From: Ciona savignyi
Lineage: Eukaryota > Chordata > Ascidiacea > Phlebobranchia > Cionidae
Assembly (NCBI GenBank): GCA_000149265.1
Contig: CH001322.1
Location: 169,225-233,224, forward strand
Length of the DNA stretch: 64,000 nucleotides
Reading direction: 5' to 3'
Part shown: positions 34,597 through 45,786 of the stretch, one piece after another
How the letters are laid out: each line of letters starts with the position of its first letter
How positions within the stretch are numbered: position 1 is the first letter of the stretch
Position numbers and translations under genes: made by a program
The notes under the pieces: generated by a model
The model's database searches: none
What the model saw: only the letters and a program-made list of their open reading frames with translations
What the model was told of the DNA's origin: nothing

Positions 34597-35680
34597 GATG
34601 GGATAGGATATTCATGTTTATCCCTGTGAATGGGAAAACCAAGGGGGTTAACACACGGGCAATCGTCAGATCACCTCGCAACCACCGTCGGGTGTTGTGT
34701 ATGATTCACACAACCTTCAATTTAGTAAAACCCATAAATCCGCTCAGGCAATGTCCGTTAACCCTTTAACTGCCTTAATGTCGTTAACCCTTTAACTTTA
34801 ACTAATTTCTGCGTTTGCCAATATAAGATGATATATAGGTTTGCATTTGAAATTTTTTAGTTATTTAAGTTTTAAAAAACGTATAAATATGTGTGTGGTT
34901 TTGGTTGTTTTAATTAGTTTTAATTACTGTTTTAGTCCCCGATTAGTTTTCAACTGTTGTCGTCATGGTTCGCTTGTTTAGTTTGAAAACAATTCATTTG
35001 TTTTTCGCTTGTACATTTTGAATTAGGCCATTTTTTGAGCTTTTGGAGGCTAAAAACAGATATTCTGTTGAAGAAGCTGCCCTTTTATTGGCTGATAGTG
35101 ATTCTGGGAGCAATTGTGCTTTATTTTCAAGTAGTTCTAGCAATGAAGAACCTTTTTGAAGATGTTTTGCATCAGTTTTGTTTTCCTGTGGCTATGTGTT
35201 TGTGTTTCATTGGGCGAAAGTAAAAAAAAAAAAATTGATTTGCGTATTACGACGTCATCAGTCAAGTTGTGAGGTCATCACAAAAAGAGTAGTACAAAAA
35301 TGGTCCAAAGATAGTCATAAATAACTTTGCTACTTACTGTTTTGTTTGTAAATGAGAAAAAAAGATAGTTTTTGTTGATCTAAATCAGAACACATGACGT
35401 CATTGCACAATGAATGACGTCATCAAAATTTTACTGGTTAAAACAAAAGAAAATTTATTACTGAACAAGTTTTCTGTTGATCATATCATGCTTACATCAA
35501 TAGTTTTTTGTACAGGAGCTTTTAACCTAAGGCAACTTAGCCGAAAAATGACCAAAAAAACAGCCGGCAGTTAAAGGGTTAAGTGCCTTGCCCAAGGACT
35601 CAACCGACTAGCTAGCGACCAGTTTTGTACCTGCAACCCTTCGGCTGTAAGGCGAGGCACTAAACCACCAGACTAACACG
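34597..35680 (-). mobile_element. SINE S1 split by a piggyBac-like element
   Basis: The 3' part is at 34597-34761 and the 5' part at 35579-35680. The two halves join cleanly in sequence at the TTAA of the block ccgttaagtgccttg. Confidence 0.88.
34762..35578. mobile_element. piggyBac-like non-autonomous element
   Basis: The 13-bp perfect inverted ends CCCTTTAACTGCC and GGCAGTTAAAGGG are flanked by TTAA at 34758-34761 and 35579-35582, the target duplication typical of piggyBac. The left end is repeated once inside (gttaaccctttaacttta at about 34783). At 817 bp it is too short for a transposase. A plus-strand stretch at about 35035-35160 reads [20 protein letters not shown], which resembles the acidic N terminus of piggyBac transposases, so it may be an internal-deletion derivative. 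Confidence 0.88.
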
Positions 35681-35928
35681 TGAGACAATCATAATCTTCA
35701 AATTAAAGGACACAAACTCCCAACCTTTACGTCGAAGTCTGGAATATTCTTCAGGACTTGAATTAACTCGGCCTCGTTTACAATCTGCCTGTAAACTTTC
35801 CCCAAGTAATCTGGCTTCTTGGAACGGATGAGGAAGGTCACACGGATTCGGCCTGGGTTTGGTCCGTTCTGAGCGGGATTTTTTTTTGTGTTGAGATTGT
35901 ATGTTGTGAAGTATGTGAGTCTAGTGTT

Positions 35929-36340
35929 GGGAACTAGCGATCGTGGGTTTAATTCAGGCCAGGGTTGGAAAACGATGGATTCTGGGTTTGAATCCAAGCC
36001 AGGGTTGGAAAACGATGGATTCTGGGTTTGAATCCATGCTAGGGTTGGAAAACTAATAATCCTGGGTTTTAATTTAGGTCAGGGTTGGAAAACTAATGAT
36101 CCTGGGTTTGAATCCAGGCCAGAGTTGAAAAACGAGGGATCCTGGGTTTAAATCCATGATAAGGTTGGAAAACTAAGGATTCTGGAATTAAATCCATGGT
36201 AGAATTGGAAAACGAGGGATCCTGGGTTTAAATCTAAGCCAGGGTTGGAAAACTAAGGATCCTGGGTTTAAATTTAAACCAGGCTAAAAATAATCGTAGG
36301 TTCCAATCTAGGCCAGGGTTTAAAAACCATTCATGTAACA
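35929..36340. repeat. About 42-bp minisatellite in the extra intron of EOGT-C1
   Basis: About ten imperfect units contain gatcctgggtttgaatcc and cagggttggaaaactaa. They fill the intron that splits the ancestral exon 7. Copy C3 has fewer units at 54316-54580. Confidence 0.85.
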
Positions 36341-36652
36341 AAATACAACAGAGACCATTACATACCTGAGTTATGTTCATCCTGTGTAGAAATAGATCTG
36401 AAAATGATTTCATCATCCCCGACCCTGAACAGTGGTTTTGCTGCGTAGATTGACAAAAATTAACGAGATGATGGTTTCAATAAAAATTGTCAGTGTTTTT
36501 AGCATTGTTTTAAGCAGACTAAATTTCGAACCCAAAAGAGTGGTGGCAGCAAGACTTTTATATATATAAATCTGTGTATGAATCGTTCGCAGTAGCCATT
36601 TGACTACCCAACAGTTTATATTAAAACAGTTTATGCAATTATTTCATGTTTT

Positions 36653-36917
36653 AGAATAGGGTAGCATAGGATATTCATGTTTACACATGTTACGCAATCG
36701 TCAGATCACCTCGCGCCCACCGTCGGATTACCTAAGCTATTGTAGTGTGTTTTGTATGATTCACACGTTCCTTCAATTTAGTAGAACCCATCAATCCGCT
36801 GGGTTCAGGCAATGTCCGTTAAGTGCCTTGCACAATGATACAATCGACTAGCTAGCAATCGGTTTCGTACCTGCAAGCGTTCGGCTGATAGGCGACGCAC
36901 CAAACCACAAGACTAAA
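36653..36917 (-). mobile_element. SINE S1 in EOGT-C1 intron 6
   Basis: Tail, shortened middle and head are present, with the unusual head variant gcaagcgttcggctgatagg on the plus strand that identifies it in copy C2. Confidence 0.85.
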
Positions 36918-37339
36918 CCGTTGGACGTTTTATTATCGTGGTTGGAAAAATGTTGGATTTATCACACGTGCAGCTGTCTTATTACTATGAGGTCATCGTG
37001 GTGTTACCGAAGTTGTATTGGTTCTAAGCTTCTAATTTTAAACATCTACCAAATAAATCTAGCATATTCAGACATTGTTAAGTATCATGGGAAAGTGAAG
37101 CGACTTTTAACATCACCAAATACTTAGCATATATTGTACCAACGTTATCTCACCAGCGGTGTGTTGTAAAACAATCCAAGAACCGTGGCAAGAGAGAAAA
37201 CATTGCCGACCTAACGCAGACCCGTTTGCCGAACCAATCTTGGATGCCAACAACTTCATGTTTGCTGAATATTTTCCATGACGTGTCGAAGTAGTCAATG
37301 TATTTGCGCGTTGACTGTGGGTAGGTTGATGGTTTTTAA

Positions 37340-37634
37340 GGGATAGGATATTCATGTTTATCCCCGTGAATGGGAAAACCAAGGGGGTTAACACACGGGC
37401 AATCCTCAGATTACCTCGCGCTCACCGTCGGTTTACCGGAGCTATTGCAGTGAGTTGTGTATAATTTGTACGCTCCTTTAATGTAGTGGAACGCACATAA
37501 GCCCCTCGGTTTAGGCAATGTCCGTTAAGTGCCAAGCCCAAGGACACAACTGACTAGCTAGTGACCAGTTTCGGACCTGCAACCCTTCGACTGAAAGGCG
37601 ACGGACTTAACCACTAGACTAATCTGTCGGACTT
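37340..37634 (-). mobile_element. SINE S1, full length, just 5' of EOGT-C1 exon 6
   Basis: A complete copy on the minus strand, with counterparts at 48136-48397 and 55408-55692. Confidence 0.87.
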
Positions 37635-37758
37635 GGAACTTCGGGAAATTGACATTGAAGGAACCACAGTTATTATCAAATAACCAATAACATGGAAATG
37701 AACATAGTCGGAGGATTTGTCATCGGCAATAAGAAACTAGGAAAAGTCGTATTAAGGG

Positions 37759-37906
37759 CAGTGATGGGATTCAAGAGGTTTCGCATGGGATAATCGTCGA
37801 TCCGATTCTTGTTTGTTTTACAGACATTAGACCTTTTAGGGAACCTGTTGTTAGTAAGTTTGATACAAAAGAAAACCGGTTCTTAAAATTTTGAATCCCA
37901 TCACTG
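37759..37906. mobile_element. hAT-type MITE H1, segment 1
   Basis: It starts CAGTGATGGGATTCAA and ends TTGAATCCCATCACTG, flanked by ATTAAGGG and ATTAAGGC, an 8-bp duplication with one mismatch. Confidence 0.88.
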
Positions 37907-37949
37907 ATTAAGGCTCAGTATACCCCAACAATCACCTCTAACACCAGTA

Positions 37950-39540
37950 ATTACCCAGAATATCTTAGTAATTACCCAGAATATCTTAGTAATTACCCAG
38001 AATATCTTAGTAATTACCCAGAATATCTTAGTAATTACCCAGAATATCTCAGTAATTACCCAGAATATCTTAGTAATTACCCAGAATATCTTAGTAATTA
38101 CCCAGAATATCTTAGTAATTACCTAGAATATCTTAGTAATTACCCAGAATATCTTAGTAATTACCTAGAATATCTTAGTAATTACCCAGAATATCTTAGT
38201 AATTACCTAGAATATCTTAGTAATTACCCAGAATATCTCAGTAATTACCCAGAATATCTTAGTAATTACACAGAATATCTTAGTAATTACCCAGAATATC
38301 TTAGTAATTACCCAGAATATCTTAGTAATTACCCAGAATATCTTAGTAATTACCCAGAATATCTTAGTAATTACCCAGAATATCTTAGTAATTACTCAGA
38401 ATATCTTAGTAATTACCCAGAATATCTTAGTAATTACCCAGAATATCTTAGTAATTACCCAGAATATCTTAGTAATTACCCAGAATATCTTAGTAATTAC
38501 CCAGAATATCTTAGTAATTACCCAGAATATCTTAGTAATTACCCAGAATATCTTAGTAATTACCCAGAATATCTTAGTAATTACCCAGGATATCTTAGTA
38601 ATTACCCAGAATATCTTAGTAATTACCCAGAATATCTTAGTAATTACCCAGAATATCTTAGTAATTACCCAGAATATCTTAGTAATTACCCAGAATATCT
38701 TAGTAATTACCCAGAATATCTTAGTAATTACCCAGAATATCTTAGTAATTACCCAGAATATCTTAGTAATTACCCAGAATATCTTAGTAATTACCCAGAA
38801 TATCTTAGTAATTACCTAGAATATCTTAGTAATTACCCAGAATATCTTAGTAATTACCTAGAATATCTTAGTAATTACCCAGAATATCTTAGTAATTACC
38901 CAGAATATCTTAGTAATTACCCAGAATATCTTAGTAATTACCCAGAATATCTTAGTAATTACCCAGAATATCTTAGTAATTACCCAGAATATCTTAGTAA
39001 TTACCTAGAATATCTTAGTAATTACCCAGAATATCTCAGTAATTACCCAGAATATCTTAGTAATTACACAGAATATCTTAGTAATTACCCAGAATATCTT
39101 AGTAATTACCCAGAATATCTTAGTAATTACCCAGAATATCTTAGTAATTACCCAGAATATCTTAGTAATTACCCAGAATATCTTAGTAATTACTCAGAAT
39201 ATCTTAGTAATTACCCAGAATATCTTAGTAATTACCCAGAATATCTTAGTAATTACCCAGAATATCTTAGTAATTACCCAGAATATCTTAGTAATTACCC
39301 AGAATATCTTAGTAATTACCCAGAATATCTTAGTAATTACCCAGAATATCTTAGTAATTACCCAGAATATCTTAGTAATTACCCAGAATATCTTAGTAAT
39401 TACCCAGAATATCTTAGTAATTACCCAGAATATCTTAGTAATTACCCAGAATATCTTAGTAATTACCCAGAATATCTTAGTAATTACCCAGAATATCTTA
39501 GTAATTAACCAGAATATCTTAGTAATTACCCAGAATACGG
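37950..39540. repeat. 21-bp minisatellite, array 1 (EOGT-C1 intron 5)
   Basis: About 75 copies of the unit ttacccagaatatcttagtaa, with variants in a few positions (cctag, cacag, ctcag, atctc). Since 21 is a multiple of three, it is open on both strands as YPEYLSN or FWVITKI repeats. Within it, two segments are repeated with an exact offset of 798 bp. Confidence 0.97.
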
Positions 39541-39924
39541 CCAAAAAACACCCTAGCAGCCACCCAAAATACCCGAAAATTCTCTCCGCGCGACCCATGC
39601 TCACCCAGTCCCAGTTGACGACCAGGAAATCATCATGAAAATCGATGGATTTGTTCAGGTGTAGAGAGATGTACAGATTGAAGAAGTCGCAAAAGTGATG
39701 GTACATATTCTCGCCCTGGTCAAGCTTCATAAAAACTACGGGTTTGTCCACGAACAAGTCACATTGTTGTGCGCCTACGTCAGAAAAATGACGTAGCTCC
39801 GAGAACCTTGTCAAAATATGAAATTTATGTTTTTTTGGTTTCAGTAAAACATTTAAATAAAACTAATATGGCACAAATTTACTGCCCTATTTAATTTTTA
39901 CGCCGATTTTTTCTATATAGTGGT

Positions 39925-40077
39925 TTAGGATAGGATAGGATTGTCATGTTTATCCCCGTAAATGGAAAACAAAGGGGTTTACCACACGGGCAATCGTCAG
40001 ATCACCTCGCGCCCACCGTCGGGTTACCGGAGCTATTGCAGTGTGTTGTCTAAACCACCAGACTATCTGGCCGGACG
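39925..40077 (-). mobile_element. SINE S1 with large internal deletion, EOGT-C1 intron 4
   Basis: The 3' half through cactgcaatagc is joined directly to the head tccggccagatagtctgg. Confidence 0.83.
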
Positions 40078-40824
40078 ATGCTGTGACCGTAAATTTGTAA
40101 AGCGACAAAAGAGTATCAATAACCACACGTCACCACCACTATTTTAATTGCACCCTGTATTTATAAGTGTGTATACATGTGCAAGCAGGGTCTCTCTACC
40201 CATGTTATGAAAAAACGGACAAAAACAATATGTTTCCCTTTAAGATTACTTACCATGCTCTTAACTCTCCGTTCAGGTTTGGTGTGTTCTGTCGTAACAA
40301 TACATCTTTGTTCACGTCACAGTTCCCTCCCACCTCATGTGCGGACAAAACGTCTTCCGGATGACGCGGCCACGCGCGTGACGCTGCGTGACGCAGATCA
40401 AGGTATAGGTGATGAGCTTTGCAAAACTGTAGTCTCCTGTTGAAGATACCTTGTCACCTCTAGCGATAGTTTTATTACAGTGGTCGGTTTTTTCCGGAAA
40501 CAACGAATCGATTTTTGATGTTCGTTATGTATCATTGCCACAAATAAGAAAAACGCAGACGCGTAATAATAAGCTTTTGTGACGGTTACACGAGAGGTTT
40601 AAGTGTGTTGTATCTATTCAAGACGTTTCCAAGTTTTCGCTTCAATAAACCTTTGTAATAAGTGCCTAGCTCATGGAAACAACTGAACAGCCAGCGCTTG
40701 GTTCCGAACCCAGCACCGTTTTGGCTTACGTCAATTACGACCGAATAGGCTAAGCCAACTGCAGGATAATAATATCTGGTGATTCTAGCCTTAACTTCGC
40801 AAACTATAAAAATAGCGTTCAAAT

Positions 40825-41069
40825 GCGATAACTCTAAAAACTACAGGATCGCTTGGGTCGCTTCGAGCGCTTGGATTGCTTACTATACTTTGTAATTTCA
40901 AAAGCCTTGGAATTCCAAATCTTCTCTTACTAAAATAGAGATTATGATATTATTGTTAGGGTTGGGGTTAAAGTTCTGGGGTTGAGATTAGTGTTTGGGA
41001 CAGGGTTAGAATTACTTTCCATAGCAATCGAAGCCATCCAAGCGATACTGTATAGTATTTAGAGGCACC
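40825..41069. mobile_element. MITE M1 in EOGT-C1 intron 3
   Basis: The left end is decayed (ataactctaaaaactacagg); the right end gtatttagaggcacc is intact. The flanks ttcaaatgc and ttcaaacgc match the site of the interrupted copy at 60861-61715, so insertion predates the duplication. Confidence 0.83.
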
Positions 41070-41239
41070 CTTCAAACGCTGTTTATACGAAGTCACACAA
41101 CTTCGACAAACCCTGTACAGTTCATAGAAGACCTCCTGACGTCACTTCCGTTTGTGGCGTCACGCTGTTTACAGATTTGAATTTCATCCAACTCATTTAA
41201 GCGGTTTCGTATGTAGCCGAAATCCCCCTGTGTAAGGGT

Positions 41240-41526
41240 AGAATATTCATGTTTGTCCCCGTGAATGGGAAAACCAAGTGGGTTAACACACGGGCAATCG
41301 CCAGATCACCTCGCGCCTATTGTTGAGTTAGCAAAGCTATTTTAGTGTGTTGTATATGATATAGACACGTTTCTTTAATTTGGTACGAACCCATTAATCC
41401 GCTGGGTTCAGGCAATGTACGTTAAGTGCCGTGCCTTAGGACACAGCTGACTAGCTAGAGACCAGTTTCGTACCTGCAACCGTTTGGTTGAAAGGCGACG
41501 CACTTAACCGCCAGACTAACCAGGGG
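41240..41526 (-). mobile_element. SINE S1 beside EOGT-C1 exon 3
   Basis: A full copy on the minus strand, starting about 13 bp upstream (gene sense) of the exon 3 acceptor. Its duplicate is at 61885-62090. Confidence 0.86.
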
Positions 41527-41931
41527 ACTAAATATTAAATATTGGGTTATACTTCGTACAATTAGTCGTATGATGGAGTCAAATGGGTTTGGACCCGATT
41601 CGTACTGCTGCTGCTCGTCGTATAAGGATACGGTAATCATTTTATCTTCACAAATGGAAAACCACAAGGGCGTTATCGCACGGACAATTTTAAAACTTAC
41701 TGTGCTGTGCCTCAGTACATACCCACTTAGCTAAAGTTACTCTAACTTAGTAGTATCTGATGGGTCGTCCGAAAGTAACGACGGTAACCACACACGGTAA
41801 TAGCTGCGGTAGCTGTGTCCGTAAGCGTAAGGTGTATTATTAGGTACTTTTTAAAAGGCACATCGCATTATCAACCCGCTGTAGGGCCCCAGAAACCCTA
41901 CTATAGACATACAATACATAAAGCTACTCGT

Positions 41932-42030
41932 ACGGTCGTGTGGCCGAATGGTTAACGCGACCGATACTTATACCGACTCTTATCCAAAAAAACGGTCCTG
42001 GTGACGAGCCAATCATGGGTTCGGAACTTG
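41932..42030 (+). repeat. S2 tRNA-like repeat in EOGT-C1 intron 2
   Basis: It reads cggtcgtgtggccgaatgg, then gcgaccgatacttataccg, then gacgagccaatcatgggttc and gaacttgg. The A box TGGCCGAATGG fits the consensus exactly. Confidence 0.75.
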
Positions 42031-42234
42031 GCAGGGTAAAAAAAGGTACTTGTATTCGGCATGCACATATTAACGTAACAGTGCGTGGTTTATGACGTAC
42101 CTGATTATAAACTACAGCAGGAATATCGTTCCGACAACCCGTCGGCCATTTGGGCTCAAAACGCGACGACGTGTCACAATTCGCTTCGTAGCCCCAACAT
42201 GACGGTTTGGGGGACTGTATAGTAAAAGTGGTAT

Positions 42235-42318
42235 AGGATAGGATATTCATATTTATCCCCGTGAATGGGAAAACAAGAGAATAACACACGGGCAATCGTC
42301 AGATCACCGCCGCGCCCT
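42235..42318 (-). mobile_element. SINE S1, 3' fragment, EOGT-C1 intron 1
   Basis: The tail and first 80 bp only; a second, longer S1 starts about 27 bp further on. Confidence 0.8.
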
Positions 42319-42344
42319 CTTTTAATTTAAGTATACAGCTGCAA

Positions 42345-42506
42345 AGGATAGGATATTCATGTTTATCCCCGTGAATGGGAAAACCAAGGGGGTTACCACA
42401 CGGGCAATCGTCAGATCACCTCGACTACCTAGCGACCGGTTTCGCACCTGCAACCTTTTGATTGAAAGGCGACGGACGTACTTAACCACCAGACTAGTTG
42501 GCCGTG
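42345..42506 (-). mobile_element. SINE S1 with internal deletion, EOGT-C1 intron 1
   Basis: The 3' end through cgaggtgatctgacgatt is joined to the head cgaaaccggtcgctaggtag. Corresponding copies with the same deletion are at 50090-50256 and 62690-62850. Confidence 0.85.
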
Positions 42507-43019
42507 GTGCAACAATAAAGGAAGGGTAAAAGAGAAGGAAAGAATATGCTCGGTAAAACTAATTGTAACCCTAACCATACTGCAGAACCAACCATAACTA
42601 TAATCCCAGTCTTAATGCTTAACCTCACGCCCCTAACCTTTATTTTAATTCGCAGTTTCCTTGCTCTCTTTTTTGTTTTTTCCCGTAATGGTGTTGAATA
42701 TAATGATACACTATCATGGTACTGTGGGCTCGGTTTGTGATCCTGGGTTAAAACGAAGCCCAATTCTTGAATTTTTACTAAAATAACTAAGAAGTCCAAT
42801 TTTGAGATATGTAAATCCTTACTACTGCCTATTTTGATATACCGGTAACTAAGTTTCCAGGCGAACTTACTTTGGGAAAGTTCGGTATGTCTTGTGGTTT
42901 CTTGTGCGCCAATATATTAGCATGCTTGGTTGGCAATCTCGTACTTAACCCATTTGCGCAACCAAACACAACTGCTAGCACAACTAGTATCATATTTACC
43001 AGCACCTACTATTTTCCAG

Positions 43020-43547
43020 CGCTACTATACGATACCTTCCTTTAGTATTCACCCACACGGAACGGAGTGTTTTTACTCTTTCACTCCCGGCCAAATGCAT
43101 TAATTTAAACATGCTGTCCCGCAGTGTTTTTTACAATTTTTGGTCATTTTCAAATTAGCACAGTTTTTCTCAAATTTATGCTATGATTTAATATTTAGTA
43201 TGGTTGGAAAGATAATTTATCCCTCTTTTAAACAAACTGCACACCTAGAATCTACCTCTAATAAAGAATATATTATGTAAACTTTAGTGAACACCACTTT
43301 TTATGTAAAGAAAATTCTGCTCGACTTTGAAAATTTTGAGGTGCACTGCCAAACGAAATACTCACTAATTATTGGTATGCCCAAATGATATGAAAATTGG
43401 AATGTAGATTGTCTAATAGTTTTTGTACTCAGGAAAATTTTAACTGTATTTGTATCTTCAGTAGTTTTTTTACTATTCCTAATTAAAATTTTCCTTTATT
43501 CTAACTATATTATGAAAAATTGAACCAAAACGCATTGAAGTATCATA
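43020..43547. other. Region between EOGT-C1 exon 1 and the orphan exons
   Basis: About the first 45 bp match the upstream flank of copies C2 and C3 (ctatacgataccttccttta), then the sequence diverges. The AT-rich remainder has no recognised content. Confidence 0.55.
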
Positions 43548-43687
43548 ATTTAAAGGTGACTGCCTTTATTTTTTAAACCAATGCTGGATTCGAATACAGT
43601 ATCACTGGTTCTTCAACCCTGTTCTGGATTCGACCCAAGGTGTTTGGTGGGTTTTCCAATTTTTTTTTCAAAATCCCTTTCACACAG

Positions 43688-44684
43688 GTTGTAGAATACA
43701 GCCAGGACAAAATGTCGTTCAAAGAGCAGTTGTCGGTGACGCACAACAGCGATATATTCATAGGGATGCACGGGGCTGGGTTGACTCATTTCTTGTTCCT
43801 TCCTCCGTGGGCTGTCGCTTTTGAACTGTGAGTTCGTTAACGCTTTCTCTTTTTAATTTTCTTTTGACCTCTATTTAGTCAAAATGGCAGAATTATGGAT
43901 GTTTGAAAAAGGGTTATAATAAGCTATCTCATGCTCACGATAAGCTATCTCTTGCTTACGCATGTATGTACAAACAATTTAATTCGGGTTTAGTTACGAA
44001 CCCATAATAAGCGTGTCCCCAAGACAGTTTTTTGTATGTGATTTAGTAAATGTATCGGTCGCGTTAACCATTCGGTCACACGGCCGTACAAAAACGAATC
44101 TTTGTAACAAATTGGTAGTCGTCAAAATACGTGCTGCCAATAGCCCGAGTAACGTAGATATTGCGATGTGTTGAATACGTTGAAGTCGTTTTCCTGCTCA
44201 ATAAATCATTGTGGTATGACAATGACCGTTAAGTGCCCAGCCATAGGACACAGTCGGCTAGCTTGTAGCTGGTTTCGACCCAATAACCGTTCGACTAGTG
44301 CCCAGCCGGCTAGCTTGTAGGGGTTTCGACCCGATAACCGTTCGACGGCCCTACACGCAAATAATGGAGCTATTCTGCCTGACTTTTAAACAACACTCTA
44401 CAATTCCCGCCAAATACTAACAACCATGACGTAACAGATACAATTGTGGTGACGTGCGATGCTACAGGGACTTACCCCGATTACGCGGGGTGAGGTACAT
44501 GACGTGGGAGGAGCCGTCTAAGATCAAAGCTTTCGATAAATTCGAGCACGAGCATTATGGCAGCCACGAGAAATTCTGGAATTTCGAATTTGACGTCACA
44601 GAATTCGTACGGCTGGTCAAGAAAGCGAAGTCGATGGTTCTAGAACATGACAGGTTTTCGCATCTACGACGCGACGAACTTTGA
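43688..44684 (+). pseudogene. Orphan copy of EOGT-B exons 8 and 9
   Basis: Exon 8 is at 43688-43827 and exon 9 at 44438-44684, with intact splice sites, the GMHGAGLTH core and the RRDEL tail. Both are nearly identical to EOGT-B. The homology begins at about 43548 in what is intron 7 of EOGT-B and continues past the stop through the M1 element. No exons 1-7 exist in front of it, so it is a truncated duplicate. It could act as a gene-conversion donor for EOGT-B. Confidence 0.92.
43980..44090 (-). repeat. S2 repeat in the orphan EOGT-B intron
   Basis: Counterpart of 31110-31210, with the same minus-strand ggccgtgtgaccgaatgg start. Confidence 0.7.
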
Positions 44685-45041
44685 TGACGTCATATTTGAT
44701 CATGTCATGATCTTCTGACGTCACTCGAAATGTTAAAATGTCGTTTTGATGACCGAGAATCATTCCGGTGTGACGTCATGGTTCAGTAGTCGATGGAAAT
44801 GACGTTCTTACCGTTAATGGAAAATGGCGGTCAAAGCGAATTTATAGGAATGTAGTGACGATGTAGTGTTCATAGAAAATATTAGTATTTATACTTGAAA
44901 TAAACTTTATGATTTTTAGACTTTTCTTTGAACTACTGTATAAATCGGCTTCATTGCACCTTTACACAGTTGTATGTACGAATCGGGGCCAATGTTAAGG
45001 ATGTTGGGGGCATTACTGAAAAAACAGACCCTATGGAAAAG

Positions 45042-45231
45042 GGTACCTCTAAATACTACAGGATCGCTTGGATCACTTAGATTGCTATGGAAAGTTATTC
45101 TAACCCTGTCCTAAACACTAATCTCAACACCAGAACTAACTTTAACTCCAACCCTAACATTAATATCATGGCTTTTGTAATTACGAAGTATAGTAAGCGA
45201 TCCATGCGATCCTGTAGTATTTAGAGGTACC
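45042..45231. mobile_element. MITE M1, duplicated copy after the orphan exons
   Basis: It has the same ends and the same TATGGAAAA flanks as 32165-32372, so it was copied with the segment. It is about 18 bp shorter because one GATCC-type subrepeat is missing. Confidence 0.9.
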
Positions 45232-45467
45232 GTATGGAAAAGGCTGAAACATGTAGCGTACTGCACTGTGTAGTAGTAGTAAGTGCGTGCGAATCTGTAC
45301 TGGCGAATAAGCAATCAACCAACACTTGAAAAGACGGGAAAAAGGCATTATAAACGCTTCGCTGAACACGGCGCCACAAGTCCATGACTTTTTTAACAAT
45401 TTAAAATTAAACCCATGCATAAATTTAGGGCTGATTTTTACTTAGCAAAGCATCGATTTACACACCA

Positions 45468-45786
45468 TGTCCGACAGATTAGTCTAGTGGTTTAGTGCGT
45501 CGCATTTCAGTGGAAGGGTTGCAGGTGCGAAACTGGTCGCTAGCTAGTCGGTGGTGTTCTTGGCAAAGGCACTTTACGGACATTGCTTGAACCCAGCGGA
45601 TTAAATNNNNNNNNNNNNNNNNNNNNNNNNNNNNNNNNNNNNNNNNNNNNNNNNNNNNNNNNNNNNNNNNNNNNNNNNNNNNNNNNNNNNNNNNNNNNNN
45701 NNNNNNTCCAGGTGATCTGACGATTGCCCGTGTGATAAACCCCTTGGTTTTCCCATTTACGGGGATAAACATGAATATCCTATCCT
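45468..45786 (+). mobile_element. SINE S1 interrupted by an assembly gap
   Basis: The head through cccagcggatta lies left of the gap and the 3' part with the TATCC tail right of it. It corresponds to 32694-32985. Confidence 0.85.
45607..45706. other. Assembly gap, 100 N
   Basis: A 100-base gap within an S1 copy. Confidence 0.99.

Larger units (their letters stand above)
33090..42993 (-). pseudogene. EOGT-like paralogue C, copy 1: all exons present, exon 6 frameshifted
   Basis: Ten exons on the minus strand: 42993-42871, 42214-42101, 41227-41112, 40436-40254, 39806-39605, 37314-37154, 36440-36366, 35868-35725, 33824-33685 and 33324-33090. The signal peptide MILVVLAVVFGCANG is followed by [114 protein letters not shown] and KCFRDLARLRG, ending HDEF. 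Relative to paralogues A and B, exon 7 is split in two by an extra intron. Exon 6 is 161 nt where the sister copies have 165. A 4-nt deletion beside the PRM codons shifts the frame, so this copy should not give a full enzyme unless the base calls are wrong. Its other nine exons keep phase. The order is tail to tail with EOGT-B. Confidence 0.82.

Noticed and set aside
35035-35223. Hydrophobic 62-codon frame inside the piggyBac-like element
   Set aside because: It is the wrong frame of the acidic stretch that resembles a transposase N terminus; there is no reason to think it is a membrane protein.
37950-39540. Array with regular units that could suggest CRISPR
   Set aside because: The units are contiguous with no unique spacers, in animal DNA within an intron. 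It is a minisatellite.
41924-42295. 123-codon frame on the minus strand
   Set aside because: It joins an S1 tail, EOGT-C exon 2 and intron sequence. Only the 114-nt exon 2 part is coding.
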